From: Klebsormidium nitens
Taxonomy: Eukaryota; Streptophyta; Klebsormidiophyceae; Klebsormidiales; Klebsormidiaceae
DNA: 64,000 nucleotides
NCBI GenBank assembly: GCA_000708835.1
Contig: DF237391.1
Span: forward strand, 1-64,000
Direction of reading: 5' to 3'
A model generated the notes under the pieces. The model was not told the DNA's origin. It saw only the letters and a list, made by a program, of their open reading frames with translations, and searched no databases. Both the position numbers and the translations under genes were made by a program. Below, in pieces: positions 22,601 through 33,700 of this stretch (position 1 is its first letter; every line of letters begins with the position of its first letter).

Positions 22601-25490
22601 AAGATTGCTCTGTTCTCAAACGTGGAAGTATTCTGCAAGCCCTGCTGTGAGATCCCCAGATCATCCATACCCCGCAGTGAAGGAGTATACCTGCTGATTA
22701 GTCCTGCCGACAAACTTCCGCCAGAGTTCTCAGTGTGCCATAAGCAATACTTTTAAGGACCCAACAGCAACCATGAAAGACCCCACAGAACCTTCTCGGC
22801 ACTCCACGACCAGGTGCAGCAAATTTCCCTGTCTGCCATTGACTCACCTCAGGAAGGACGACTTGGCATCCTTGGTGCCCTCAGCGTGCTTAGCGCGCTC
22901 CATCGCCTGCTTCCCCATCTTGAACTGCCAGCGCACGCAGAACTGGATGCGCAGGTAGCTCTCCATTGTATACGTGAACGCCGCCAGGTACATGATTATG
23001 TAGCTAAAGTACGTGATGTAGTTCACCGGCTGCAGCACGCGCAGAGGCGTCCGCAGGCTGGGCGCGAGCGCGTGCTTGTTCGGGATGGTCGGGCCGATCA
23101 TCGCAAATAGGAGGATCATGATGACCCCCGTGGCAACATTGTAGACAAAGCGGGGGCGCGAGATGGCCGTGCTCGTGAGGAGCGAGAGGACGAGCGTGAG
23201 AAGGCCCGCCTCAAAGTCGACGAAGCAGCCGAGGAGGGAGAGGGGCACGCCAGCGCAGACGTGGCCAAGGCTCATCATCATTGGAAAGAGCTGCAAAAGG
23301 TGCACGGTTTGGGTTAACCTTGTGGGTTTGGTACATGTTCGCGAGTGGAGCAGATCGGTTTTCGAGTAGCACTTGACAAGCCAAAAAAGGACAACAAAAC
23401 TGCGTGCTTTAGCCTAGTGCATAAGAATTGCCGGGAATGCAGCATGACTACGAAGTCGCTTCACAGGTCCTGCGAACAGTGTCGAAGAGATCAAGTGCAG
23501 GCCAGGAAATCTCTGATGGGGCTGTGCCTTATGGTGTCGGAGCGAGAAGAAGGCCCCAAGCTTCAGCGATGCAAGTGTCTGGCGCTTCGAAGATTGTTCT
23601 CACCTTGCTGCGCCTCTTGAGGACGGGCGCAAACGAGGCGAGTGCGAACAGGCACGCCACGAATGCAACCGCGGTGTGCGCAACCCAGAGGCGCATCAGG
23701 AGGTCGTCATCAGTTATGTGAGAGAGAGCGGAGCACTCTGCAAGCAAACGGGCACTGTGTCTTGAGAAACTGCTCTAGCAGCCGGCTCTGTGTAACATCG
23801 AAGCACAACCATTCCTTGAAAACCCCATATTTCTAGAGTTGGCGACGAATCCTATCGGACCTGGGTGCACCAAACTGCCCTTGCATTCCGCTCATCTGCA
23901 GAGATCAAGCGCACCACAAGACGGGGGCTCTCCATGTTGAGGTAACTAGCAAGGAGGAAAACTTAGAAGCAAAACAAGCTAGTGCACAATGTCGAACTGC
24001 AAAGAAGGAAAAGGGTGATCGACAGCCATCGATGTACAAGATCGACTTGCTTGCCTGGATCAAGTCTCTGCGAAACCCAGGGAAACCCAAAGACTTCCAG
24101 AGAGTATTCGCCACAGAGTTGCGGAGAAGCAAAAAACTGCATCAGACTCACCTACGTAGCCGATGATGATGCTTGCAAAAGCCGCAACCAGCATGCTGTA
24201 ACGGAAATTGCGCAGATCCCATCCAAAGTTGTCGTAGTTGAACGCCTTTTCCAAATCGTCCTACAAGATACAGGGCAGAAAACCATATTCAATGCTGCCA
24301 GAGGCACTCAGCCTGGTGTGGGGACACTTCACAACAAGGGAGCATATGGAACGTCACATGGACTGTCGTACACCGGGGACCCGTGTGCAGGGGAACAACT
24401 GGGCGAGACCGCCTCAAAATTGGCCTTTACACTCCTACATCGAAACTGCCGCTTTAGCTCCATTGCGACAACCCCATGCTCCAACAAAACTGCCTACAAT
24501 TGTCCACCAGAGAATAGCAGTCACCTGGATGAACGTCAGTGTGTGCCACCGGAAGAGTGGCGTCTCCTTCTGCTGCGTTGTTTTGGGCCCCTCCTTCAAA
24601 GCCTTTGCTTCCGTACTCGGGGTCGCAGTTTCCTCCGTCAGACCCTGGCCTTTGAGCACCACATATTCGGCAAGATACTCGGCACTCTCGTGCATCCACT
24701 TGAGCTTGCTGCGATTTGCACCAGAGCTGGGGTCCTTGAGTAGCCCTGGTAGTCATCACGAGCTTGCATCAGTCCAAATTACATCAGGTGGGCCCATCAC
24801 AGATGATCAACTATTTAGGACTGGCCAGCTATTTGACCTGTGCTTTTGCTTTAAGAACATTACATCAAGATTGAACAGCCATCGCTTTGCCTGCAGATAC
24901 CCCGTGAAGATCAGGAACTCGGTAATCAGGCGTCGACACATATTTTGGGCCATCATTCTATTGCACACTCAGGCATGAAACAAGACCCAACAAAGCGGAA
25001 TTTCCAGTGCCGCTTGGTCCAGTACGGCATGATTTGTGAGCAAGACATCTAACAAATATGTTCGAAATCAGGAACCTCATATAACTACAGGCCATCGAAG
25101 CACACTCATCCATAAAACTGCCATCAAAGCTGCAGCTTCTCAAGCAATGAGGGACAGGGCAGTACCAGCAGAGGTGGAGGACGGGGAGCCTGCCAAGCTT
25201 CCTCCACTGCTTGCATTGGAGATTCCTGAGTTCGTTCTGTCCTGCTGCGACAAGCGGCCTCCCAGGCTTTCCGGCAGAGTGGATATGACACCCCCACTGG
25301 AACTGCGAACAAGCCTCGCTCTGCGGACTGCACCAGAGTGCGCAACCCCCGAGAACGTTCGGAGGACAGGTTGCAAGGGCAATGGCTCGCTCAGCCAGGA
25401 ATTATTGCCCGGATCAAACCTCCTATTAATGACAGCATTTGAGGACTCTTGTGGTGCTTCAGGTGCCTCGGGCTCCTCTGAAGACGCCAT
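16647..25490 (-). CDS. Hybrid histidine kinase module 1: multispan membrane region, HisKA, HATPase, pseudo-receiver, receiver
   Basis: Exons in transcript order: 25490-25166, 24745-24525, 24260-24152, 23737-23604, 23290-22848, 22323-22119, 21713-21563, 21178-20988, 20695-20408, 20326-19712, 19314-18265, 17871-17416, 17033-16647; phases close, about 1,525 aa. A Ser-rich cytoplasmic N-terminus is followed by several hydrophobic segments (about residues 199-375), H-box T-H-E-I-R-H-P (His415), N-box L-L-D-N-A-F-K-Y (530-537), G1 D-T-G-V-G-I (566-571) and G2 G-I-G-L-G (596-600). A degenerate receiver without phospho-Asp and with a long Ser/Gly-rich insertion follows, then a canonical receiver (L-V-L-M-D-I-E-M, about Asp1289; R-P in place of K-P). 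The ATG at 25490 is the first in frame. An in-frame TGA at 20369-20371 is removed only if the 81-base segment 20327-20407 is an intron. No CHASE, GAF or PAS domain was recognised, so it is not a typical cytokinin or ethylene receptor. It probably continues into module 2. Confidence 0.82.
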
Positions 25491-27496
25491 CTGTCCGTAA
25501 GTCCTTCACTTTGCACCCGGCCTGTCAATCTAGGCTCATGCTTCCAGCTCACAGGCTCCCCAAGAAGCCGGAGTCATGAGGTTCAGACCTGGTACTTCAA
25601 TCTGCAAACCCAAGTCTCAACTGCTTATCATTCTTTCAGTTCTGAACATAGTATTCATCTGCAACTTCCCCACGCTAGATGTGAGCACAAGATGTGAAGC
25701 ACTTGAAACCGCGCAAGTTTCCAACAATGGTGACAAAAGTCCACCAAAATCACAATCTGATCAAAGTTACAGCCCTTGCCTTACGCTAAAGCTCACAGAT
25801 GATGGAGCTTTGCGTTGTTCGCCTGTAGCTTCAGGCATTTCAAACTGCCCAAGCAGTTGGCAGAGCTGCACCCTTGGAACCTAGGAGGATCCTAGCTACC
25901 TACAAACTCCGCCATTTTGCCCCAAGTGCTTTTCACTTTACAAGTTCAACTTGCCGGGTTCAACTTCCAGAGTGCACCAGAGTGATGATCACCTTGCAAA
26001 GCAGAGCAAAACGGTGAAAAAGTGCATCTACCGTACCTCGGTATCAAGTTCTGAGGCTCTAAAACTGCTAAAGCCAAGAGAGCACATGTAGAGGAAATTT
26101 GACCCGAGGTACCTATAAAAGTTGGACTTGGTTGAAGTTGGGCTCACCCGGGCACATTCCGGTTGTGCATACCTAGGTATTACCCGGTGTGGGAGGCACG
26201 CACGTGCCCCTGCTCGGCGTTTCCGGCTCCTGGTTTCCACGTAACGTACCTTCCCTTTACAACCGGGGCAATGCCAGCCGCACCGGGCAACTTTGAAGTT
26301 GCTTATAATTGATTCAGCTACCAGGTAGCTGCTAGGGCCGAGGCCCGAGGGCGAGCTAGCAACTGATCAAGAGCGCATGGGCCCCAGGAGCTCTGCTGAT
26401 GTCAGCATCCTCTGCGGCCACGATGGCGGCCGTTTTACGGTTCCCATTGCTTCACAGTAGGGTTGGCCTGCGCAGTGCACAGGCTGGATGTGCCGTATCC
26501 AATGCTGATCCTACCGTACGCGCCACTGGCACAAGGGTACGTACCGACTTCCCTGTAACGCCAACGCTTTTCACCGTGATTCTAGAAGCCAAAGCGGTCT
26601 GTACCGGTAACACTGAAGCTTTACCGAATACGGCCGCCCGAAAAAGTGCAAAAGCGACACGGGCCACGGGCCCACGGCCCACCACGGCCCACCACTAATA
26701 CCGGTGATCAATCGACCTTGGGCTGGGGAGCCGGGCACCGGGCCAGAACCCAGCCTCTCTCGCTGGGGGGACAGCCCGGGTAACGAAGTCCCGACTCCCT
26801 CGGCACCATCCTGCAAACCAAGCAAGTCGTTCGCACCTTCGCAGCTTCTTTTTAGCTCGGTTTACTGACAAAGTCAGTACCGAGCTGTCGCAATCGACCC
26901 CGGAGTTTCAGAAAAGGGGGGAGTGGCAATGCAGACTGGATCACTCTATTAAGCCCGGTTCGACCCATCGAAAGCAGGTTTCAGTGGTTGAAAAGCTGAA
27001 ATTGCAGACTCCCGTTTTCGACGGCTTTTGAGGTTCGATGCCCCGGAAAACTTTTTTTTTCGCCTTAGACCCCGAACCCCGGCACGTGCCGTCGTCGCGG
27101 GTCCTATGTCTCGCGGCCGGTACGGCGGCCGACAACTAGATCGAGTTAAGCCTGCCTGCCGGCTGCTCGGTTATGAAACCTTTCGCACGCACTGCAATTC
27201 TGGAAACCCTAGGATATTGAAATCAATACCGCCCGGTAATATATTCAATGATTATAAGCGGGCCTGACTCCTGATGTCTAGCTAATAAATCACACTGCGA
27301 AAGGCTTGCAAACTCCAGATTTCATTTCAGAAAATTTCAAAATAATACTCCTTATTGTAAACCGAGCGACCGCAGCGTTTCGCTGCCTACATTTTTTGAA
27401 AGTTTGAACAGACCAGCATCCAGGGCTACCTTTGCAACTTCTATTTGCTACATTTGCGTCAGTTGCGAGGGGTATCCACCGGTAAAGGGTGAAGCC
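25491..27496. other. Intergenic; upstream flank of the kinase gene, no gene recognised
   Basis: Two kilobases with only short shadow frames. It contains the promoter side of the minus-strand kinase. From 26030 to 26350 there is a cluster of GGTACC-like and CCTAGG-like words and a TATAAAAG at about 26115 on the plus strand. From 26655 to 26700 there is a short CACGGCC-type repeat. Nothing here supports an RNA or protein gene. Confidence 0.4.
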
Positions 27497-27604
27497 ATGG
27501 CAAAGGCAGATTCGTCAGTCTCCGGCTCCAAGAAGGGCTCAAAAGTCTACCTTTTGACTGCTTGCCAGACGGCATTCTCGCGTCCATTCTGACCCGCAGT
27601 ACAG

Positions 27605-28834
27605 GTGTCCTCTTCTACGATCGGGAAATGGCGAATGCAGGCCGATCTCGCCAGGCTTCAGACTGTTTGCCCGCGTTTTCACCAAGTCGCTATAGAGGTT
27701 GGAAAGTTGCACTTTGATCTGCGGAAGCTGGACATGCGAGCTTGTGAAGGTTCTATTGTCGAACGTCTCTACTTAGGCTCAGAGCACATCACAAGCTTGC
27801 TTTTTCAGATGAATCCTGCTGAGGTACTCTGCAGCGGGCTCGTCTCCAGCTTTGCGAGGTGTGCTCCAAAGCTCGAGAGCTTTAGTCTCAATGGTGCCAG
27901 GCTGGATTGCCCGGGTTCAAACTCTGACACATTGACCCAGCAATTGCTCAAGTCCTTGTCGAGCTGCCCACAGCTGACGACCCTAAGTTTTGGGGGGGTG
28001 TTAGATGATGGCAGTGCCACCAGTTTGACAAGGGCTCTCTCGAGCAAGCGGCCCTTCCAAAGTCTTAAACAGATTGATGTGGACCACATAGAGCTCTCTG
28101 ACTCTGCATTGAGGTCTCTTTTGGAGCAATGCCCTGTCCTTGAGGAACTCCGAGCTTGGACTGTGATAGGTCTGGAGGAGCCGCAAATCAAAACAAGGAG
28201 CCTGCTAAAGCTCCTTCTAGTGACGAAAGCCCGCTGTCAAAGGTTGGAGATTCTTGCTCCAAAGCTCGTCGATGTCACACTCGATGGTTTTGGCAACGTC
28301 TGCATTGATGCCCCGGGGCTCCTCTCTTTGAATGTTGGTGGAGGCAGCATAACCAGATCGCAACCTTGGAATATTGAGGAGTTGCACTTGCGAGGGCTCT
28401 GGGAGTTTCGCAATGTCATGTCCTTGCTGCAAGTTTGTAGCGGAGCAAAAACGCTGTTTTTCGGAGTGGACATGAACGTGACTGTTGAGCCCGGGGACCA
28501 TGCTGTGGTAAATCTGATTAGTGAGATCCGCAAGTTTAGATATGTGGAGGCACTTTACTTACATGCGGACATGGTCAGGTTACTTGAGTGGCCAGCCGGA
28601 CCCGCCTTCAAAAGCTTAGAGCGACTTTCGATTGAACTACCCCTAGGAGAAGAGATCTACATTGATCACTGCGTCAATCTTGTTGACGGGAGCCCTAATC
28701 TGGAGTTTTTGGATCTGTCGTTCAGTGGACGAGACGCCTCATTGGAGGCCATCGATAATATGCTTCGCTTCATAGAACTACAAAAACGTTATCCCAACCT
28801 TGATATAAGAGTGCATCCGCTAGGTTGTTATTGA
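27605..28834 (+). CDS. F-box/LRR-like protein, 5' end uncertain
   Basis: A single 1.2-kb open frame encodes about 409 residues. Its start reads like the second half of an F-box (D-L-A-R-L-Q-T-V-C-P-R-F-H-Q-V-A), followed by irregular leucine-rich repeats (for example C-P-Q-L-T-T-L-S-F and C-P-V-L-E-E-L-R) as in plant F-box/LRR/FBD proteins that recruit substrates to SCF ubiquitin ligases. The frame opens with GTG, not ATG; an in-frame ATG exists at 27497 but a TGA intervenes at 27590. The expected F-box opening L-P-D-G-I-L-A-S-I-L is readable at 27562-27591 one frame off. So either small introns or indels lie at the 5' end, or the gene is a recent pseudogene. The body has no introns, unlike its neighbours. 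Confidence 0.65.
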   Translation: MSSSTIGKWRMQADLARLQTVCPRFHQVAIEVGKLHFDLRKLDMRACEGSIVERLYLGSEHITSLLFQMNPAEVLCSGLVSSFARCAPKLESFSLNGARLDCPGSNSDTLTQQLLKSLSSCPQLTTLSFGGVLDDGSATSLTRALSSKRPFQSLKQIDVDHIELSDSALRSLLEQCPVLEELRAWTVIGLEEPQIKTRSLLKLLLVTKARCQRLEILAPKLVDVTLDGFGNVCIDAPGLLSLNVGGGSITRSQPWNIEELHLRGLWEFRNVMSLLQVCSGAKTLFFGVDMNVTVEPGDHAVVNLISEIRKFRYVEALYLHADMVRLLEWPAGPAFKSLERLSIELPLGEEIYIDHCVNLVDGSPNLEFLDLSFSGRDASLEAIDNMLRFIELQKRYPNLDIRVHPLGCY

Positions 28835-30753
28835 GACATTCAGTAGATTCTTGCGATCTTGAGCACCCGTACAGCCATGAGGGCTGGAATGCTTGATCTT
28901 ATTTGTCTAGCCCGAGCTTGTGTAGTTCCATACTTAATATGCATGGCCGGGTCCTTCTCGAGAGTCTTTATGGAAACGTGATGCTTGGAGTTTGACAAGG
29001 TGATTTATCGTCGCACTTAGTATGACAAGAACTGGCAACTTAGGCTCGATCCTTGAACTCGGAATCATTGCCTATACAGGTTCACGAATTAGCTGATATT
29101 ATTTTTCGTGACGGCTCGGCACGCCCATAAAGGTGATCTATATATCTTCAAATCAGCTGGCAACCACAATCACCAATGATCCGAGAGGGCATGCATTTGA
29201 AGATTTGAGCGGCAGCGATAAGCTAGTTCAATGCTTTCGTAGTGCATGTTGAACTATAGCTTGAACGTGGTGCGTGCAAAGCTGCAGCTAGCGTTGACAA
29301 GTGTTGAGCGCTTATCATTGCCGCCCCGGGCAGAATTTCAATAGACAGTCGGATCTGACTTCGATGCAATCTCGAAAGCGACCGCGCGGCCTACTATATC
29401 AGACAAACCGCGGTCACCGCGACAGCCATGCAGCATATTTACGATTGACACGCCGTCAATGTGTTAACGTGCACATGTCCGCTAATGGCCGGCAGCTATT
29501 CATAGCACTACCCGACATTCGTATGAACTTGAACATGCTGACATGAACACAGACTTCATCAACGATCTCAAATGGATTGCCATCGACTCATGTAATGTAG
29601 ATGTAGCAGCTAGATGTAAGGCCATGGCATGAGCGTGAGCATGATGCCATCGAAAGTGCTGGCCTAGAAGAGTTTTCGGCATGCATACGGCTTCTGTCTA
29701 GGTATATTTCGGCCCTACTATAAACCACGTGTAATGTCTGGCATAGACTTTTCAAAAGTGCACCCATTTGTATTACGGTTGCCAGCGGTCACTCACATTT
29801 GAAAGTCCACTACAGTCCAGGCGCAATTGCAGATTGCAAGTGACTCGTCAAAATGTCGAACGTTTCCATGTCATGACCGTCCTAACCATAAGCGGGGCCG
29901 AAGCTTTGGAGTCTATTATTCAAATGCTAAAGCAACTTTACCGGGACAAGACTTGTTCTGCGAAGTGTGGCTGGCCAAAGTACGCTTGTTGGCAGCACGT
30001 TGAGCAGAGCCTGCCTATGTTGTGGCCTCCGAAATAAGATATGCGCACAACTTGCACTACTCTTGCATCACGAAGACACGACCATGATCAAAGCTCCATT
30101 AGTCCTTTCCTCCTTGTATGAGCAAGGATAAGAGATCGACCAGGTGATCAATACAGCAGGCCTCACGGCGGCACTCATTTAGAAATGATCCAAAAGAGCT
30201 AGAGACGGTAGCTTAGGTTGACCTTCAAACGCAGACAACAGATTAGTGGCTCTATAATAGAACGCCTCTGACCCTTGTTCGTAGCACTTGTTCTAGCTTC
30301 AAGGGTGACGGAACCCAAATGGCACGCGTACATTCCACTTGACTATGTTTTATGCCACTCTACACCGTTACACCTCAGGTGTTACACAATGAAGCAGCTT
30401 TTGATCTCGCGTTAAGTTCTTTCCAATGCCGCATGCTCGTACGCTCCTCCTAAGGCTGAGAACTTGCAAATTTGGCGAGTTCCCACAGGGCTTCCCCTTC
30501 CTGCCAGTCCAACTACTTTCGCGTTTCTGCATTTACTACCTGATCCTACTCTGACAGGTTCGCTTACACATACACCTACCGTCTGCTTCACTGCTTTCCC
30601 TTGTACATATGTTGCCTCTTTTTGGAGGGTCACTGCTTTACCTTGCACATATGTTGCCGCTATTCGGAGGGTCATCTCGAGGCTCTTCCGTTAATTGTCG
30701 ATCGGCCAACCTGTACCTTCGAAGTTCCAAGTCTGCATTTTACTCCGCGCACG
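28835..30753. other. Intergenic, no gene recognised
   Basis: Nearly 2 kb between the F-box/LRR-like ORF and the 3' end of the minus-strand phospholipase D gene. Frames are short, begin with non-ATG codons and have no recognisable domains. The right end would include PLD 3' untranslated sequence, and a two-copy 42-bp repeat lies at 30588-30674. I see no terminal repeats marking a transposon. Confidence 0.4.
30588..30674. repeat. Two-copy tandem repeat, period 42 bp
   Basis: Two adjacent imperfect copies share CACTGCTTT, CATATGTTGCC and GGAGGGT at the same offsets. The 42-base period is a multiple of three, and on the minus strand both copies read A-T-Y-V-Q-G-K-A-V. It lies just beyond the PLD stop codon, so it is more likely 3' flank than coding. 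Confidence 0.6.
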
Positions 30754-33700
30754 TCAAGTGGTGAACTCCGAGAACCAGGCCGGCCCCCGCGTGCTCCTCT
30801 TCACCTTGCCCTTCTCCCCGGGGAACCTCTTCCACCCAGGCAGGTCGTGTACCGAGCCGTCCGCCCCTACTTGAATCGGATACGCCATAATATGCCCCTC
30901 CATGTCCGCAACCTTTTCCTCGGCATACTTCCGCCAGTTGCTCTCCGCGAGCTCGTTGACATACCGGACGCACTCCGGACTGCCCGGGTCGTCGAACCGG
31001 GGGTCCAACCGGCCGCCGAAGTGCTCCGCCCATAGCGAGAGCCGGTAGCCGTAGACGTCCCCGCGGGGGGTGCGCACCCCGCCCGGGGTTTGGAGGGTTC
31101 GCGTGACGGCGTGCGGCTGGAAGGCGCTCATGGCGATCTCGGTGTCGCGGCCGCCTTCTAGGGAGCGCTCGTTCAGGTTGGCGGAGCCGATGTTGAGCGT
31201 CTCGTCGTCCTGGACCATAATCTGCACAAATTGGGGCCGGTGAGTCATTCAAAAACTCGAGGCAGAGTGAAGATACGCTATTCGTTCCATCGGAAGCGAG
31301 GAGTTATCAACGGCGGACGTCGAGCGGCCGAAAGGAGAGAAGGGAAAGGACCGCACTGGAAGAAGCATGAGCTTGAAATATTGATGTAGCCCTCGTTCCG
31401 CGTCTGATGGCCTGACATTATGGAGCGAACGGAGATTTCGGCTGTGTGGAATCAAGCCTTTGGATTGAGACGGTGTCGAGGGGTCAATGGGAAGGCCGGG
31501 AAGCAGTGCGAAGGAAGCACGCAGTCCGCGCCGCCGAAGGATGGTACCAAACATGGCCTTCCGCGCTTAGTAGGACCAGAAATCTTGCTGAAACGGAGAT
31601 TCTTTGCGACCAAAGCCGGATGTTGAGCTCTTCCCATTCTTCTCGTCAAGCAGAACGACAACGACTGACAAGACCCGCACGAAGGGACTGGTGATTCGGC
31701 GGAGTCTCGATCAGGTGAACGGTGGAGGGGGGAGAAAGCTGACTTCAGGTGGAACCTCTTGGAGACGCCTCTTAGCTAGAACCCTCCTGCACCGACGGTC
31801 TAGCTTGCAGATGCCTAGCTTGAAGCAGATTAGAAAGGAAACTCTTAAAAGAAGGGACCATTTTCAAAGTCAGTGGCAACTCACGCGGCTTTCCGTGAGT
31901 ACTACCTCCCTGAAACTCGTATCGCCCGGAGACCTTAGAACCACAATCACCTTCAAAAAGGCTAGGAAATTGTCATTGGGCCCACCTTGGCGTGCATGTG
32001 GATGAAGCTCCGGCGCGGCTTGCGGCGGCCGCGCTTCGTCGGGATGCAGCGGCCGCGCTCCTTCGGCTGCTCCGCGGGGCCCCCGTGCGGGCCGACCGTG
32101 TCTTGCCTGTTGCCCAGGCAGTAAAAGTTGAGGAAGTCCCGCGGGTGCCGCTTGCCGGCCAGCCCGTTGCGCGACAAAGCCTCCGCGACCACCCTGTAAA
32201 GAGTAACAGTCGAAAGCTTACAGATCGGAGGTAAGCAAGATGAGTTTCGATATGATGATTGACATTTCGGACGTGCCTGTACATAGCGGCCATGGTGTAC
32301 GCTGCCAATAGAGCATGCCTGTACTCAATACTTACAACCAAGCAAGCTTTGGACGCTTCCCGGACGCCACTTCGGACGCGTGCCGGCACTTTTCAAACAA
32401 AAGAACCTGAATTGGACGCGTTTCGGACGCACCTGTACATGTCGGCCATGGTGAGGCGCTGCCAGTAGAGCATGCCTTCACAAGAATCTTACAATCAACA
32501 AACTTCGAGAGGATTCGGACGTGTGCCTGCACATTCTGATCTCCCAAAACAAGATTCGGACGCGTTTCGGACGTACTTGTACATGGCGGCCATGGTGAGG
32601 CGCTGCCAGTAGAGCATGGCGTCCGCCTGCGGGCCGTAGATCTCGGGGTGCATCGGCACCAGCATGTACGCTGCGAACGGCTCCCCGCCGTCGATCTTCT
32701 GCGCGATCTTGAGCGCGATCTCCATCGGCACCGTGTTGTTCGCGCTCGCTGTTTTGTACCTGGGTAAGGAATATTACAGGAGGAATTGGGTTCCGGAAAA
32801 ACCATGGCCAGAAAAAGATTTTGAAGGCCGGGCGGACCCATCGAAGTGCTTCTGCTCAACCGAGAAGCCATGTGGGAAGCACGGCAACAAGTCCTCACAA
32901 CGTCAATCTTCGCATATCTGGCATTTGCGGAGTTCAAATGACGTCCCAATGCTTTCCGATCAGTTTGCTTCCTATCTAAACAGCCCCCTTTCAATCTTAG
33001 ACCACTCCGTTCTAGTCGCCTGGACAAATCCAAGCTACGAAAAGACACCGAAACCACAAAAAAGCGCAGGGGATCACTTAACGGAGCCTCTTCTCACCGT
33101 GGCCACGCGTAGCTGCTTCCCACATAGTACTGGTTCTCGATGTACAGAAACCGCTGCGCGCGTCGGATCGTGTACACGTACGCGTTTTGAATGCTCCTAT
33201 CCACCACGACGCCCTTCTCCCGATACAGCCCGCACTTGAAGTCCTCTTCCGGGTCTTCCGGCAGCCCCGCGTGCGAGGCGGAATCCGCGCTGCCGAACAC
33301 CTGGACGTGCCACGTGGCGGGGTCCGATTCGTTCGTGGCCGCGAGCTCGGGACACGCGTCCTCCGACCAGTGCGGCTTGTCGAAGCGCCAGCCGGGGGGG
33401 TGCGCGAGGCCGCGCGTTTCGGAGATGGGCAGGAGCGCATTCACATGTTCCTTGGCCAGCTCGCGCCACTCCTGCTCGAAGTGTGTGAATACGTCCCAGG
33501 CGGCGGGGCCGTCGATGCAGCACTCGGCGTCGTGCCAGGGCTCGTACCTGAATTGGCGAAGCAGAAGGTAATGATTCTGCTAACTCTACGGCGCTTTGCC
33601 GGAGAACGACATCGCGAAAGGAGAGGACGAAGTTCGTAAAACCCCCAAATGTAACTAGAAAGAGCATGCGGACAAGGCAAGTCTCGAATTACAGAGCACA

